DNA of 64,000 nt from Acidimicrobiales bacterium (GCA_020630065.1 JAHDCC010000016.1:2973-66972), one strand, 5' to 3'; shown: positions 7,577 to 16,063, counted from the stretch's first letter. Notes: generated by a model not told the origin, from the letters alone. Numbers and translations: made by a program.

Positions 7577-8290
7577 TTAGCGAATGAACTCGTCGAAAAC
7601 GGTGTCTTCGACTTCGGTGCCCTCGAACGTGGAGCAGCTATCGTCGCCGTCGGTCGGTGACTGAAAGATATCGATCCCGATGCTGCTGTCGACTCGCCAT
7701 TGTCGATCTTCGCCTCTGACGACTCGAAGCAACGCCAACGCGGTCTGGCTGGAGTCATCCAGCACTTCGCCTTGTTGGTCGACCGTTACGTAGTAGTTTC
7801 GTTGACATTCCAACACTCCAATAACGTCATTGTTGGAAGCTGATTTCCGTGACCACAAGATGGCGTGTTCTGATGGGAGTGGATTAGCGGCCGAACGAAT
7901 CCCTTCTTCTTTGTACTGGGCGAAGCGGTCTGCGAGTGAAGCTAGGCTTTCGCCCGAGTCGGTGGCTGAAAAGTCGTCTTCGGTACAGAATTGTCGAGCC
8001 GAATCATCCTCGGAAGAGTCTCCAGAGACTTGGGTATAGGAGAGGCATCGGTCAAAGTTCACGAATGACCAGTGGGCGGCAAACGCGGCCGATTGCTCGT
8101 CGACGTCGGCGCTGATAGTGGTAGTCGGGGCGTCGCTTTGAGGACGGGTGTCCTCGGGTGCGGGAGCGGTGCTTGCCGTTTGTTCGGTCACTTCAGCGGA
8201 GATAGTCGGCGCTTGTGTGTTCGCAGCGTCGCTCGAACAGGCCGCACCTATACATGCCATTCCGGCTACAGCTAACATTGCGCGCCGCAA
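7577..8290 (-). CDS. predicted lipoprotein
   Basis: 237 residues beginning with TTG, chosen because AGGAG lies 9 bases upstream. The start MRRAMLAVAGMACIGAAC is a lipoprotein signal peptide with lipobox IGAAC (Cys ~18), then a low-complexity Thr/Ala/Glu linker to about residue 60. The folded part (FAAHWSFVNFDRCLSYT through WRVDSSIGI) contains several cysteines (CLSYT, FCTEDD, LECQRN, DSCSTF) that could form disulfides, and resembles extracytoplasmic NTF2-like domains. It is anchored outside the membrane. It converges with the HAD-membrane gene (5 bases apart). Function unknown. Confidence 0.6.
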   Translation of the reverse strand: MRRAMLAVAGMACIGAACSSDAANTQAPTISAEVTEQTASTAPAPEDTRPQSDAPTTTISADVDEQSAAFAAHWSFVNFDRCLSYTQVSGDSSEDDSARQFCTEDDFSATDSGESLASLADRFAQYKEEGIRSAANPLPSEHAILWSRKSASNNDVIGVLECQRNYYVTVDQQGEVLDDSSQTALALLRVVRGEDRQWRVDSSIGIDIFQSPTDGDDSCSTFEGTEVEDTVFDEFIR

Positions 8291-8331
8291 CTTTCTACTC
8301 CTACATATTTGACCTGCTGTTCAAAACTGTA

Positions 8332-8348
8332 ACACCTCAATGAGGTGT
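8332..8348 (-). terminator. small hairpin after lactonase gene
   Basis: Perfect 8-base arms ACACCTCA/TGAGGTGT with a single-base loop, in the gap between the SMP-30 gene stop (8451) and the lipoprotein start (8290). No clear T-run follows. It may be a weak terminator or an operator for the lipoprotein gene. Confidence 0.4.
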
Positions 8349-8450
8349 ACAAATGATCTGGGATAGTTAGCTAACGGGTTGTCATCTCGAATTACGGGGC
8401 GAACTGGGTCGACTGAATCACCTGTTCGGACCTCGAGAACTGCGCGGAGA

Positions 8451-9338
8451 CTACGACAAAGCTGGAATCTCAAACTCGGAACGAACGGGTAGCCGCCCTT
8501 GACCGACACCTTCACAGACGTACAGATCGCCACCGATCTCCGGATCCGGATCGTCGGTTACCGGGTCTTTACCCGCAGTTGAGATGTAAAGATCCTGCAG
8601 GTTTGGTCCACCGAAACAGCAGGATGACACATACGGGGCCGACACTTCGATGATCGACAGTGTTTCGCCTTCGGGGGACAGGTGGTGAACTGCGCCTGCG
8701 TCCCAAAGCGCTACCCACAAGTTGCCTGACGCGTCGAGAGTCATTCCGTCGGGGTGTCCAAGCTCGTTGTCAAATTCAGTGACGGTGCGCGCTTGCCCTA
8801 ACGGGCCATCCGGATTGTAGGGGTAGGCCAATACCCGCTGGCTTCGAGTGTCGATGTAGTACATGGTCGATCGGTCTAAAGACCAGTCGATTCCGTTACT
8901 GATCGTGACTGATTCGATGAGGGTTTCGATCGACCCATCAGAGCGAACCCGGTAGAGAGAGCCTTTACCGGCGACCGCTGTTTCATGCATCGTTCCACAG
9001 ACCAGTTGCCCCCACGGGTCTACGGCTGCGTCGTTGCTTCGGATCGTTGAGTCGGTCTGAAATGAAAGATGGTGGGTCCAGGTTTGTGGTTGAACCTGGT
9101 AACGGTACAGGCCTTGTCGCGCTGGAACCCACAGGTCTCCGTTGGCGCCAAGCATGATGGCCGCAGGATTTTGCGGGGCCGACACTTCGTTGAGTGTTCT
9201 CGTTTGGGGGTTCCACGTCAGAAGGCGGTTGCCGAGGATGTCGACAAACCACACGATTTGGCGGATGTCGTCCCAAATTGGGCCTTCGCCAAGGTGGCAT
9301 GTTGACGGCGCGGAAAGGTCTGCTTTGGTGAGTTGCAT
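8451..9338 (-). CDS. SMP-30/gluconolactonase family protein
   Basis: 295 residues of the six-bladed propeller SMP-30/LRE family. Recognisable are CHLGEGPIWDD near the start (Glu ligand of the divalent metal), VTISNGIDWSLD (Asn ligand) and ELGHPDGMTLDASGNLWVA (Asp ligand). Members hydrolyse sugar lactones such as glucono- or galactono-lactone to the aldonic acid. The gene is followed in the same direction upstream by a FadR/GntR regulator and lies beside a KDPG-type aldolase and a PfkB kinase, which fits an oxidative sugar-acid pathway. No dehydrogenase or dehydratase is present nearby, so the sugar is not identified. Confidence 0.85.
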   Translation of the reverse strand: MQLTKADLSAPSTCHLGEGPIWDDIRQIVWFVDILGNRLLTWNPQTRTLNEVSAPQNPAAIMLGANGDLWVPARQGLYRYQVQPQTWTHHLSFQTDSTIRSNDAAVDPWGQLVCGTMHETAVAGKGSLYRVRSDGSIETLIESVTISNGIDWSLDRSTMYYIDTRSQRVLAYPYNPDGPLGQARTVTEFDNELGHPDGMTLDASGNLWVALWDAGAVHHLSPEGETLSIIEVSAPYVSSCCFGGPNLQDLYISTAGKDPVTDDPDPEIGGDLYVCEGVGQGRLPVRSEFEIPALS

Positions 9339-9358
9339 AACGTGTGAGCGAAGCCTAG

Positions 9359-10081
9359 CTAACGGGCTTCGTCTCGTAACCTCCGGTAAAGATGTTCGTT
9401 GGAGACCTCGATAAGTTCAGCCATGACGGCTACTGCTTTGGTCGAGTCTTTGTCTAGTATCGCGTCGCGAACCCGGCCGTGCAGCTCAAGGGTTGAGCCT
9501 GGACCTTCTTCGACTTGGACAGTAACTTGACGGACGCCTTCGAGCGCGGCGCGAACGGTACCTAACATTTGGTTCAGTAGCGGGTTTGATCCGGCTTCGA
9601 GGATGGTTCCGTGGAAATCAAGGTCGGCGGCGATGTAGGCCGGGTAGTTATCGACCGAATCTGTCATTCGTTGAAACGAATCGTTCAAGGTTGCGACGTG
9701 TGCTTCGGTTCGGCGTTTAGCAGCAAGACCGGCTGCTGCGGGTTCGACCACTAGACGCACTTCGGCGACATGCGCTAGTGTCTCGCTCTGCCGGGCGACG
9801 AGCAGCCATCGGAGGACGTCGGCGTCTGCGAGGTTCCAGTCTTGTTGTTCGGCGACCGTGGTGCCGATCTTTGGGCGGGACTTCAACAATCCTTTGTCGG
9901 ACAGGAGCCGAACCGCTTCTCGAATAACTGTTCGGGAGACCCCGAGTTCTTCGGCGAGTTCGTCTTGTGTTGCCAGTCGTTGACCTGGCTGGTAACTTCC
10001 GTCGATCACACCGGTACCGATGCGTTCTACAGTCTGGTCGTGGAGACCTCCACGGGATGGACCTGACGCAAGTTTAGCCAT
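9359..10081 (-). CDS. FadR/GntR-family transcriptional regulator (FCD)
   Basis: 240 residues: winged helix-turn-helix at ~15-80 (RLATQDELAEELGVSRTVIREAVRLLSDKGLL, the classic GntR signature) and an all-helical FCD ligand domain at ~95-230 with likely metal-binding residues in EVRLVVEPAAAGLA and HLYRRLR. FCD regulators sense carboxylates and sugar acids. It is divergent from the aldolase-kinase operon and sits above the lactonase on its own strand, so it is the obvious local regulator. No ribosome site precedes its ATG; a TATAAT box ends 7 bases upstream of it, suggesting a leaderless transcript. Confidence 0.85.
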   Translation of the reverse strand: MAKLASGPSRGGLHDQTVERIGTGVIDGSYQPGQRLATQDELAEELGVSRTVIREAVRLLSDKGLLKSRPKIGTTVAEQQDWNLADADVLRWLLVARQSETLAHVAEVRLVVEPAAAGLAAKRRTEAHVATLNDSFQRMTDSVDNYPAYIAADLDFHGTILEAGSNPLLNQMLGTVRAALEGVRQVTVQVEEGPGSTLELHGRVRDAILDKDSTKAVAVMAELIEVSNEHLYRRLRDEAR

Positions 10082-10088
10082 AAGTAAT

Positions 10089-10094
10089 ATTATA
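10089..10094 (-). promoter_or_regulatory. -10 box of a leaderless GntR transcript
   Basis: On the minus strand the sequence reads TATAATATTACTTATG: a perfect TATAAT hexamer 7 bases before the ATG, and no Shine-Dalgarno. This is the spacing expected when transcription starts at the start codon, which is common in Actinobacteria. Confidence 0.6.
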
Positions 10095-10201
10095 TCACGA
10101 ATATGACGGATTGGAGACAGGCAATGACTGCAATCCCGCTCTAATCATAGGGATTCAGCAAGGGAAGACAACGAGCAGCTTTGGCCTGAGAGCTTTTAGT
10201 A

Positions 10202-10220
10202 CTATCATAGTATTATATGA
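10202..10220 (+). promoter_or_regulatory. putative operator over the aldolase start
   Basis: CTATCATAGTATTATATGA covers a -10-like TATCAT and the ATG at 10217. Seventeen of its 19 bases recur on the minus strand at 19826-19844 upstream of the sugar ABC transporter. The AT-rich, partly symmetric structure (TCATA...TATGA) fits a GntR dimer site. Probably the repressor site of the FCD regulator next door. Confidence 0.6.
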
Positions 10221-10891
10221 CTCCACGTGATGCCTCCGTCCGGTCTAAGACCACACCCTCAACACTCACCCAACTAGCACCCAAACGTCTGCTAGTTATC
10301 TGCCGCGGACTGACAGACACCCAAGTCGAGACCATTACCCACGCTGCCGCATCTAGAAAAGTCGCAATAGAAATCGCCCTCAGATCAGCCGACGACATCA
10401 ACCAACTCACATTCGCCAAACAGTTAAAAACTGACTGCGTAATAGGAGCGGGCACAGTCACCAACACTTCCTTAGCGAAAGCGGCAATCGATGCCGGAGC
10501 CGACTTTATCCTCAGCCCAAACCTCGACATCGAGACCATTAACTACTGCGTACAACACGACGCGCCGATTATCGCCGGAGCGATGACGCCAACCGAAGTA
10601 CTCAACGCATGGAACGCCGGGGCGACCGCCGTCAAAGTATTCCCCGCGTCGCCACTCGGACCCTCATACATCAAACAACTCCTAGGACCCCTCGCCACAA
10701 TCCCGTTAGTTGCCGTGGGCGGCATGGGCAGCACCAACAGCCGGACATTCATCGACGCCGGATGCGCCGCAGTCGGTGTGGGCGGCGCAATCGCCAACGC
10801 AGTCAACCCGACAACCGAACTCGACCAGATCCTCACCAATTTAGCCGCCGAAGATCGGGAACCCCCAACCTCTAGCGGACCGACAACGTGA
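10217..10891 (+). CDS. eda: KDPG/KHG-type aldolase
   Basis: 224 residues of the class I 2-keto-3-deoxy-6-phosphogluconate aldolase family. The Schiff-base lysine is in ATAVKVFPAS (Lys ~140), the general-base glutamate is in AIEIALR (Glu ~52), and IGAGTVTN and VAVGGMGSTN shape the phosphate site. It would split KDPG (or the galactonate analogue) into pyruvate and glyceraldehyde-3-phosphate. Family members are usually ~205 residues; the ~18 extra N-terminal residues and the absence of a ribosome site suggest a leaderless start. Its stop overlaps the GTG of the PfkB kinase by 4 bases, giving a kinase-aldolase pair for 2-keto-3-deoxy sugar acids. Confidence 0.88.
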   Translation: MTPRDASVRSKTTPSTLTQLAPKRLLVICRGLTDTQVETITHAAASRKVAIEIALRSADDINQLTFAKQLKTDCVIGAGTVTNTSLAKAAIDAGADFILSPNLDIETINYCVQHDAPIIAGAMTPTEVLNAWNAGATAVKVFPASPLGPSYIKQLLGPLATIPLVAVGGMGSTNSRTFIDAGCAAVGVGGAIANAVNPTTELDQILTNLAAEDREPPTSSGPTT

Positions 10892-11847
10892 GCCCGCTCG
10901 TCGTCACCATAGGAGAACCGGTAGTAGCGTTCGTGGCCGAAGACGTCGGTTCATTCGGAACCGGAGGCCGATGGCGCAGCGTTGTGACCGGCGCGGAAGT
11001 AAACGTATCGATCGGGTTATCCAGACTCGGAATAACAAGTACGTTCATCGGCCCCGTCGGCAACGACGACCTTGGCGGGTTAGTACGCGACGGCCTTCGA
11101 GCAGAAGGCGTCGACACGACCTGCCTTCAGACCGTCGAAAGCAAACCTACAGCCGCCCTCGTACGTTCTCGACGGCTAAACGGAGCCGGAAGTGTCAACT
11201 ATTTACGATCCGATTCGGCCGGAAGCCTGCTCGCCCTCGACCAGCACCACATCCAACGAATCAAACAAGCCGACGTCGTTCACGTTTCAGGCATTACTCC
11301 TGCACTTTCTGAACAAGCACAACACACAATCACTCAAGCCATGTCGACGACAGATTCACTCGTCACCTTAGACGTCAACTATCGTTCTCGTTTGTGGACC
11401 GAATCCGAAGCTAAAACCGCCTTGACTCCGCTGGCGGCAGTGAGCGACGTTGTTTTTGCCGACATAGGCGAAGCCCAAGTATTGACCGGCAGTCTCGAAT
11501 CGGACCCACGCAAGCTGGCGGTATCTGTCTGCGCCTTAGGGCCGTCTCATTGTGTGATGAAGCTAGGCCCAACCGGGGCAGCCGTCTACGACAAATCAGA
11601 AGACAGATGGCACAGGTACGAGGGAACACCAGCCAGTCTCGTTATCGACCCCATCGGGGCTGGTGACGCGTTCGTCGCCGGGTTCATAGCCGCCACGGTC
11701 AACGAGACCCAACTTTCAGACGCCCTCCGATGGGGCCACATTTGTGGTTCGATGTGTGTTGGCGCCCTAGGCGATACCGCAGGCGCACCTAAGCGGATCG
11801 AACTCGACCGAGCCCTTACGAGTAGCGACGCCGACATTACCCGATAG
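10888..11847 (+). CDS. kdgK: PfkB-family kinase, likely 2-dehydro-3-deoxygluconokinase
   Basis: 319 residues beginning with GTG inside the aldolase stop (GTGA). Ribokinase-family marks: the N-terminal GGRWRSVVTGAEVNVSIGLSRLG with N-x-A-like pattern, and the C-terminal DPIGAGDAFVAGF with the catalytic Asp. With the coupled KDPG aldolase, the expected reaction is ATP-dependent phosphorylation of 2-keto-3-deoxygluconate (or -galactonate) to give the aldolase substrate in the cytoplasm. The substrate assignment comes mainly from this operon context and not from unique residues. A strong hairpin follows at 11891-11924. Confidence 0.8.
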   Translation: MSPLVVTIGEPVVAFVAEDVGSFGTGGRWRSVVTGAEVNVSIGLSRLGITSTFIGPVGNDDLGGLVRDGLRAEGVDTTCLQTVESKPTAALVRSRRLNGAGSVNYLRSDSAGSLLALDQHHIQRIKQADVVHVSGITPALSEQAQHTITQAMSTTDSLVTLDVNYRSRLWTESEAKTALTPLAAVSDVVFADIGEAQVLTGSLESDPRKLAVSVCALGPSHCVMKLGPTGAAVYDKSEDRWHRYEGTPASLVIDPIGAGDAFVAGFIAATVNETQLSDALRWGHICGSMCVGALGDTAGAPKRIELDRALTSSDADITR

Positions 11848-11890
11848 CCGCTAACCCTCGACCACACTCATCTACAGATGAGAAGGCTCG

Positions 11891-11924
11891 TCTCCAAGGG
11901 ATCTGGGGACCGATCCCTTGGAGA
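11891..11924. terminator. strong bidirectional hairpin between convergent genes
   Basis: Perfect 13-base arms TCTCCAAGGGATC / GATCCCTTGGAGA with an 8-base loop. It sits between the ends of the kinase gene (+) and the YHYH lipoprotein gene (-) and probably ends both transcripts. No T-run follows on either strand. Confidence 0.7.
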
Positions 11925-11932
11925 GATTCCGC

Positions 11933-12970
11933 TTACCGAGCCGGGCCGTTTCCGCCGGGGCGTCCATCTCCTTGTTCGCCAGCCACAGTCTGACCAACAA
12001 GACAAGGAAGGACATCATTTTTTTCTACGCTGTTTGCGTGGTAGTGGTAACCCTCGTCCTCAGTTGAGTGACCATTACATTCGTCAAGCTCGACCCCCTC
12101 GGTTGCGCTATGGATTGCATACCCATCCATGGCGTACCCGACAACAGCAGATTCGTCTTCCGAGGCAACGTCACGTTCAGAACATCCTGTTAGTCCATGC
12201 ATGTGATACCCCTCTGTGGGGTTGAAATGTCCACCACAATCATCAAACGCCGCAATCGTGTACGCACCAAGAATTGCGTCCACGGGAGCCGACTCTGCAA
12301 TCACTACTCCATCGAGAGTTACCCCTCGGGTTCCCCGAGTCTCCGATGGGTTGTCGGCGGCCACCGGTTCGGTGGGAATCAAAACCGTGGATGTAACCGG
12401 TTGACCATTTTCAAGCCATTCGAGTCGACCCTCAACACAATGGTTCTGGTATTCCTCTGCAACGTCAGGTCGAGCTGCTGCTTCGAACCCGTCGGCAGAG
12501 TCGATTACATAAACATTGCCGTCGTCATCGTGAAGGCGCCACTCTCCATCGCCGTAGATTTCGGCCAAGCTAGCAATGAAATCACCGTCGACGTCGTAAA
12601 CCTGTTCACCGTCAAACCAGATGCCACCGGCTTCTGCGTCGTCGGTAAGAGAAGACGGACAAAACGGACCAACCTCACGATTGGCCGGATACCCGGCGAC
12701 CGTAACTCGATAGCAGGTGTGCTCGACACCGCCACTTAGTGTGCAATCTTCGGTTGTCACATCTTCTGCAAAGGCACCGTCAAAAAACAAATCTACATCA
12801 AGGCCATCACTAGCCACATCAGTCGCTGCATCCGATGACTCTTCTTCGGTGACAGTTTCGGCATCTCCAGACGACTCGTCGGTATCTAACGCTCCGGTAG
12901 ATGAGCTACAAGCAGTGAGCAGTACCAGGAAGACACCTAAGAACCCGGTAGAGCGTAGTCGGATATTCAT
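11933..12970 (-). CDS. YHYH-domain lipoprotein
   Basis: 345 residues. The start (RSTGFLGVFLVLLTAC) is a lipoprotein signal with lipobox LLTAC, followed by an acidic Asp/Glu/Ser linker to ~residue 55. The C-terminal part carries the YHYH-family signatures: DDCGGHFNPTEGYHMHGLTGC and CNGHSTEDEGYHYHANS. The clustered His, Asp and Cys residues look like metal ligands and several cysteines may form disulfides. The YHYH family has no established reaction. Its start overlaps the stop of the upstream lipoprotein gene by 4 bases, so both form an operon and probably act together at the cell surface. Confidence 0.8.
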   Translation of the reverse strand: MNIRLRSTGFLGVFLVLLTACSSSTGALDTDESSGDAETVTEEESSDAATDVASDGLDVDLFFDGAFAEDVTTEDCTLSGGVEHTCYRVTVAGYPANREVGPFCPSSLTDDAEAGGIWFDGEQVYDVDGDFIASLAEIYGDGEWRLHDDDGNVYVIDSADGFEAAARPDVAEEYQNHCVEGRLEWLENGQPVTSTVLIPTEPVAADNPSETRGTRGVTLDGVVIAESAPVDAILGAYTIAAFDDCGGHFNPTEGYHMHGLTGCSERDVASEDESAVVGYAMDGYAIHSATEGVELDECNGHSTEDEGYHYHANSVEKNDVLPCLVGQTVAGEQGDGRPGGNGPAR

Positions 12971-13734
12971 GACTGCTCTCCAACTACGGTTCGAAGCAGC
13001 ACCGTGTTGTCGATTTCAAGGTCGGTTCCCCATATGAGTTCAGCTGAGCCGTCCCAAGAAATATCGTCATACCCCATTTTAGGGTCGACATCGGTGGCGG
13101 ACCATTCGGTGGCCTCTGCCCAAGCACTGTCGTCAAACGTTGAACCTGTCCATCCGTCCGGTGTGTCAAGAATTTCAGACTCGCAAGTTTCGTCCGGGTT
13201 TTCGTCAGCTTCGCACGTTTTGTCCAGAGGGGCACGATGCACAACAAACGATCTCCAAGACGAGTCTGTAGCAACCACAACATCGCCACTAGCGGTGTCG
13301 GTGATTTGAGCGATGATCCCACCGTCTCCCATCTGCTGATTGTCTTCACCGATGTACTCGAGGCCCGAGTCTGTCTCTTTATAGTCTTTGGCTTCGATAG
13401 CGAGTGTGAACGGGTAGGCGGCATCAAAGGTGAACGTCTCTGAGTTGAACGACCGTTCGGTCGTGATAGGCACCGAGTCTTCACCGACGAGTTCGCCGTC
13501 GACGTAGACGGCCATCCAGTTATCCGCCCAGACCTCGATCTGGAATGTGGAACTTTCGCCAATGTCGACTTCGCCTAATCCAACGCCGTCGACCGACTCC
13601 GTTTCGTCGGCGGTCGAAACATCCGAGTCATCGACGGTGGCGTTCTCCGACGTAGTTCCGCAAGCAGCCAAAATCGTTGCGCTGGCAAGCATTAGGCTCG
13701 CGGTTCGTTTAGGTCGTGTGTTGAAGCTGATCAT
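12967..13734 (-). CDS. lipoprotein partner of the YHYH protein
   Basis: 255 residues; signal peptide with lipobox ILAAC (Cys ~25) followed by an acidic linker. The remainder is beta-rich with many aromatic residues (FQIEVWADNWMAVYVDGELV, TDSSWRSFVVHRAPLDKTC, STFDDSAWAEATEW). The pattern of a jelly-roll with S-F-D-D-S-x-W-A-x-A resembles galactose-binding-like domains used in carbohydrate or surface recognition. One pair of close cysteines (DKTC...DETCESE) may be a disulfide. First gene of the operon with the YHYH lipoprotein (4-base overlap). No enzymatic motif seen; a substrate- or metal-presenting role is a guess. Confidence 0.6.
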   Translation of the reverse strand: MISFNTRPKRTASLMLASATILAACGTTSENATVDDSDVSTADETESVDGVGLGEVDIGESSTFQIEVWADNWMAVYVDGELVGEDSVPITTERSFNSETFTFDAAYPFTLAIEAKDYKETDSGLEYIGEDNQQMGDGGIIAQITDTASGDVVVATDSSWRSFVVHRAPLDKTCEADENPDETCESEILDTPDGWTGSTFDDSAWAEATEWSATDVDPKMGYDDISWDGSAELIWGTDLEIDNTVLLRTVVGEQS

Positions 13735-14282
13735 AGGCCGAACGATAGATTCAGTTTGTTAGGGCAACATGATGGCACTATGACAACATCATGACGCAGC
13801 CTAGCCATAACGGCAGCCCAGACTCATGATCATTACACAACCTTTGACACGGAGAGCCTTGGCCTGGGAGACTGTTGAGACCCGGTGGGACAAAACACCT
13901 AAAGAGAACTATGCTATTTTCGCATTCGCAAAAAAGAAATGGAGATCCGCAACCATACAACGCTGAACGAACTACGCAGATGCGGGTAGTACCCGACCGG
14001 TGAGGTTCACGCCTCGCCACTACTGAAGTCGAAGAGCTGGCGCCGCCGCCCTTGAAGCCATCATTCCCGCTCAGCGTCGCGAACACACCCTTGGCAGAAC
14101 AAGTCTTACCCTCGGAGCTTGGAACCCAACAACCGTGTTCATTCGCCACACCCACCTAAAGGCGGGTATGGATTGCCCTCAAGTCCATGAGGGCAGAGGC
14201 AACAGTCGAATCTTCGACCAGCCCATCACGACACTACGGCCGAGCGTGCTAGTCACACTCCTCGGCGACGAAGGGAACCTTC
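13735..14282. other. 548-base gap rich in hairpins
   Basis: No convincing ORF; the 125-codon minus-strand ORF at 13778 has no family features and odd composition. The stretch from 13986 holds several stems. One is GTAGT/ACTAC enclosing GGTGAGG-TTCACG-CCTCGCC (13986-14023). Another is TGCCCTCA/TGAGGGCA (14174-14195). Others are GTCGA/TCGAC (14205-14218) and a CCGAG/CTCGG stem nearer the gene. This could be a structured 5' leader of the PAP2_3 gene or a separate small RNA. I could not match it to a riboswitch class. Confidence 0.45.
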
Positions 14283-15056
14283 ATGACTGCTACAACACAA
14301 CCGGCCGACTCCCAGAATGGCGACACAGCTAGTATCCATCATCGCCATCGCGATCTGTTCACAAACGCGGCGGCACTTGCGTTGTTGTGGGCGGCCTACT
14401 CGGCGATTCGAGGAATCACCGCCGACCAGTTCTCAACGGCCATGTTGCACGCCTCAGAACTACTTAATTTTCAGGCCGCTATCGGCCTTCCCCACGAAGC
14501 CGACCTTCAACGGATCCTCATAAAACAAGACCACATCATCAAGGCCGCCAACCTGTACTACGTGGCGATGCACTTTCCGGTGACCCTCGGCTTCCTGGCC
14601 TGGGTCTGGTACAAACACAGAAGTGCGCTTGGTCGAATACGAAACACGCTCGTCACCATCACAATCGCCGGTCTAGTTATCCACGTAGCGTTTCCTTTGG
14701 CACCACCTCGAATGCTAAGCGGCTTTGTTAATACGGCTCAAACTATCGGCCCGGACCCGTACGATATTCCGTTGTCAGGGGCGGCCAACCAGATCGCCGC
14801 CATGCCATCGCTGCATGTGGGTTGGGCCCTGTTGGTAGCGCTTGGCGTGATCTGGATTTGTTCTTCTCGCTGGCGATACGTAGCGCTTGCCCACCCTCTT
14901 ATCACCGCCGCAGTTGTTGTTGTCACCGGCAACCATTACTTGACTGACATAGTGGTGGCGGTATGCCTAGTTGGAGTCACCTGGATCGCATGGCGACACC
15001 CTTCAAGCTCAGTCAGACACAATCAGCCCGAAGACACTCGCCAATACGCCGCCTAG
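14283..15056 (+). CDS. PAP2_3 (Aur1/Ipt1-like) integral membrane phosphatase/transferase
   Basis: 257 residues with about six hydrophobic segments. The catalytic motifs of the PAP2 superfamily are present: AAMPSLHVGW (histidine 1) and VVTGNHYLTDIVVA (nucleophile His with Asp). The type with MPSLH and G-N-H-Y-x-x-D is the PAP2_3 branch, which includes inositol phosphorylceramide synthase and bacterial phosphatidylinositol/glycolipid head-group transferases. A role in polar lipid or lipoglycan synthesis is likely; donor and acceptor cannot be named. Several in-frame alternative starts exist, but the ATG after GGGAACCTTC is acceptable. It converges with the ABC transporter operon (11 bases). Confidence 0.8.
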   Translation: MTATTQPADSQNGDTASIHHRHRDLFTNAAALALLWAAYSAIRGITADQFSTAMLHASELLNFQAAIGLPHEADLQRILIKQDHIIKAANLYYVAMHFPVTLGFLAWVWYKHRSALGRIRNTLVTITIAGLVIHVAFPLAPPRMLSGFVNTAQTIGPDPYDIPLSGAANQIAAMPSLHVGWALLVALGVIWICSSRWRYVALAHPLITAAVVVVTGNHYLTDIVVAVCLVGVTWIAWRHPSSSVRHNQPEDTRQYAA

Positions 15057-15067
15057 ACACGGCCAGC

Positions 15068-16063
15068 TCAGTCAGACTTACGCTGCAGCACTGTCTGGAT
15101 CGTAACGACAACCAAGAGGAACAGCCCAGAGACGAGCTGCTGCCAGAACGCGTTTAAACCCATTCGGTTGATCATGGTCTGAATAACGACCAGCAACAGC
15201 GTTCCAAACATGGAGCCCACAACTGTTCCCCGGCCCCCGGTAAGCAACGTGCCGCCAACAACAACAGCACCGATGGCTTGCAGCTCATAGGCGTCGGCGG
15301 CAAACGGGCGGCCGATTGTCAGCTTGAACGCTAGAAGGCCACCGGCCAGCGCCGCTAAGGCGCCGGAGGTAGCGTAAGCCTGGAGCTTGACCCGATCAAC
15401 TTTTACCCCGAGCAGACAGGCAGAACGTTCGTCGTCTCCGATAGCAAACACAGAACGACCAAACGAGGTTCGACGGAGAACCCAAGCCCCGACGGCGAAA
15501 GTCACCAACATAATCAAGGTTGGAACCGTGATCTCGTATCCACCAACAGAGAGCAATGTTGCGCTCCCAATAGACTTTGCTAGTCCGTCGTTCGGTAGAG
15601 GAATATTCTGTTCGTCCGAGATCAATAACGCCAAACCGCGGACTGAAAGCAGACCAGCCAAAGTCACGATGAACGGTTCTAGCTTTCCCCGAACTACCGC
15701 TATGCCTTGAATCAGGCCGATAATCGCGCCGATAGCTATCGAAAGGCCAAGTGCCGCAAAGGGGTGGATTCCGCTCTCAACAAACCGGGCCACCGTGACA
15801 CCACTCAACGCCGCTACCGAACCGACTGCCAGATCGATGCCACCCGAAATAATCAAATACGTCATTCCGACCGCGATAATTCCCACAAACGCCGACCGTT
15901 CAGCAACGCTCGAAAGATTCGCTCCGCCAAGGAAGTTATCGAACGAAATTCCAGCAACCAGTATGAGTAAAACCAGCGTCGCCGGCGGGCCGAAAGTTTG
16001 ACCGAGATCGGCGGCAGAACGACTTTGAGACGTTCTTGTAAATGAAGACATTGATAGGGACAT
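15068..16063 (-). CDS. sugar ABC transporter permease (YjfF-like)
   Basis: 331 residues, about nine or ten hydrophobic helices, with the RbsC/BPD_transp_2 pattern: YLIISGGIDLAVGSVAALSG near residue 70 and AIGAVVVGGTLLTGGRGTVVGSMFG near the C terminus, the EAA-like cytoplasmic loop that meets the ATPase. It is the second permease of a four-gene ribose/galactofuranose-type importer and starts one base into the upstream permease stop. The combination of two different permeases, one double ATPase and one binding protein is the YtfQRT-YjfF layout. Confidence 0.88.
   Translation of the reverse strand: MSLSMSSFTRTSQSRSAADLGQTFGPPATLVLLILVAGISFDNFLGGANLSSVAERSAFVGIIAVGMTYLIISGGIDLAVGSVAALSGVTVARFVESGIHPFAALGLSIAIGAIIGLIQGIAVVRGKLEPFIVTLAGLLSVRGLALLISDEQNIPLPNDGLAKSIGSATLLSVGGYEITVPTLIMLVTFAVGAWVLRRTSFGRSVFAIGDDERSACLLGVKVDRVKLQAYATSGALAALAGGLLAFKLTIGRPFAADAYELQAIGAVVVGGTLLTGGRGTVVGSMFGTLLLVVIQTMINRMGLNAFWQQLVSGLFLLVVVTIQTVLQRKSD

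Noticed and set aside
13778-14155. 125-codon minus-strand ORF in the gap
   Set aside because: No ribosome site, no family pattern and Cys/Gly-rich odd composition; the region is better explained by structured non-coding sequence.
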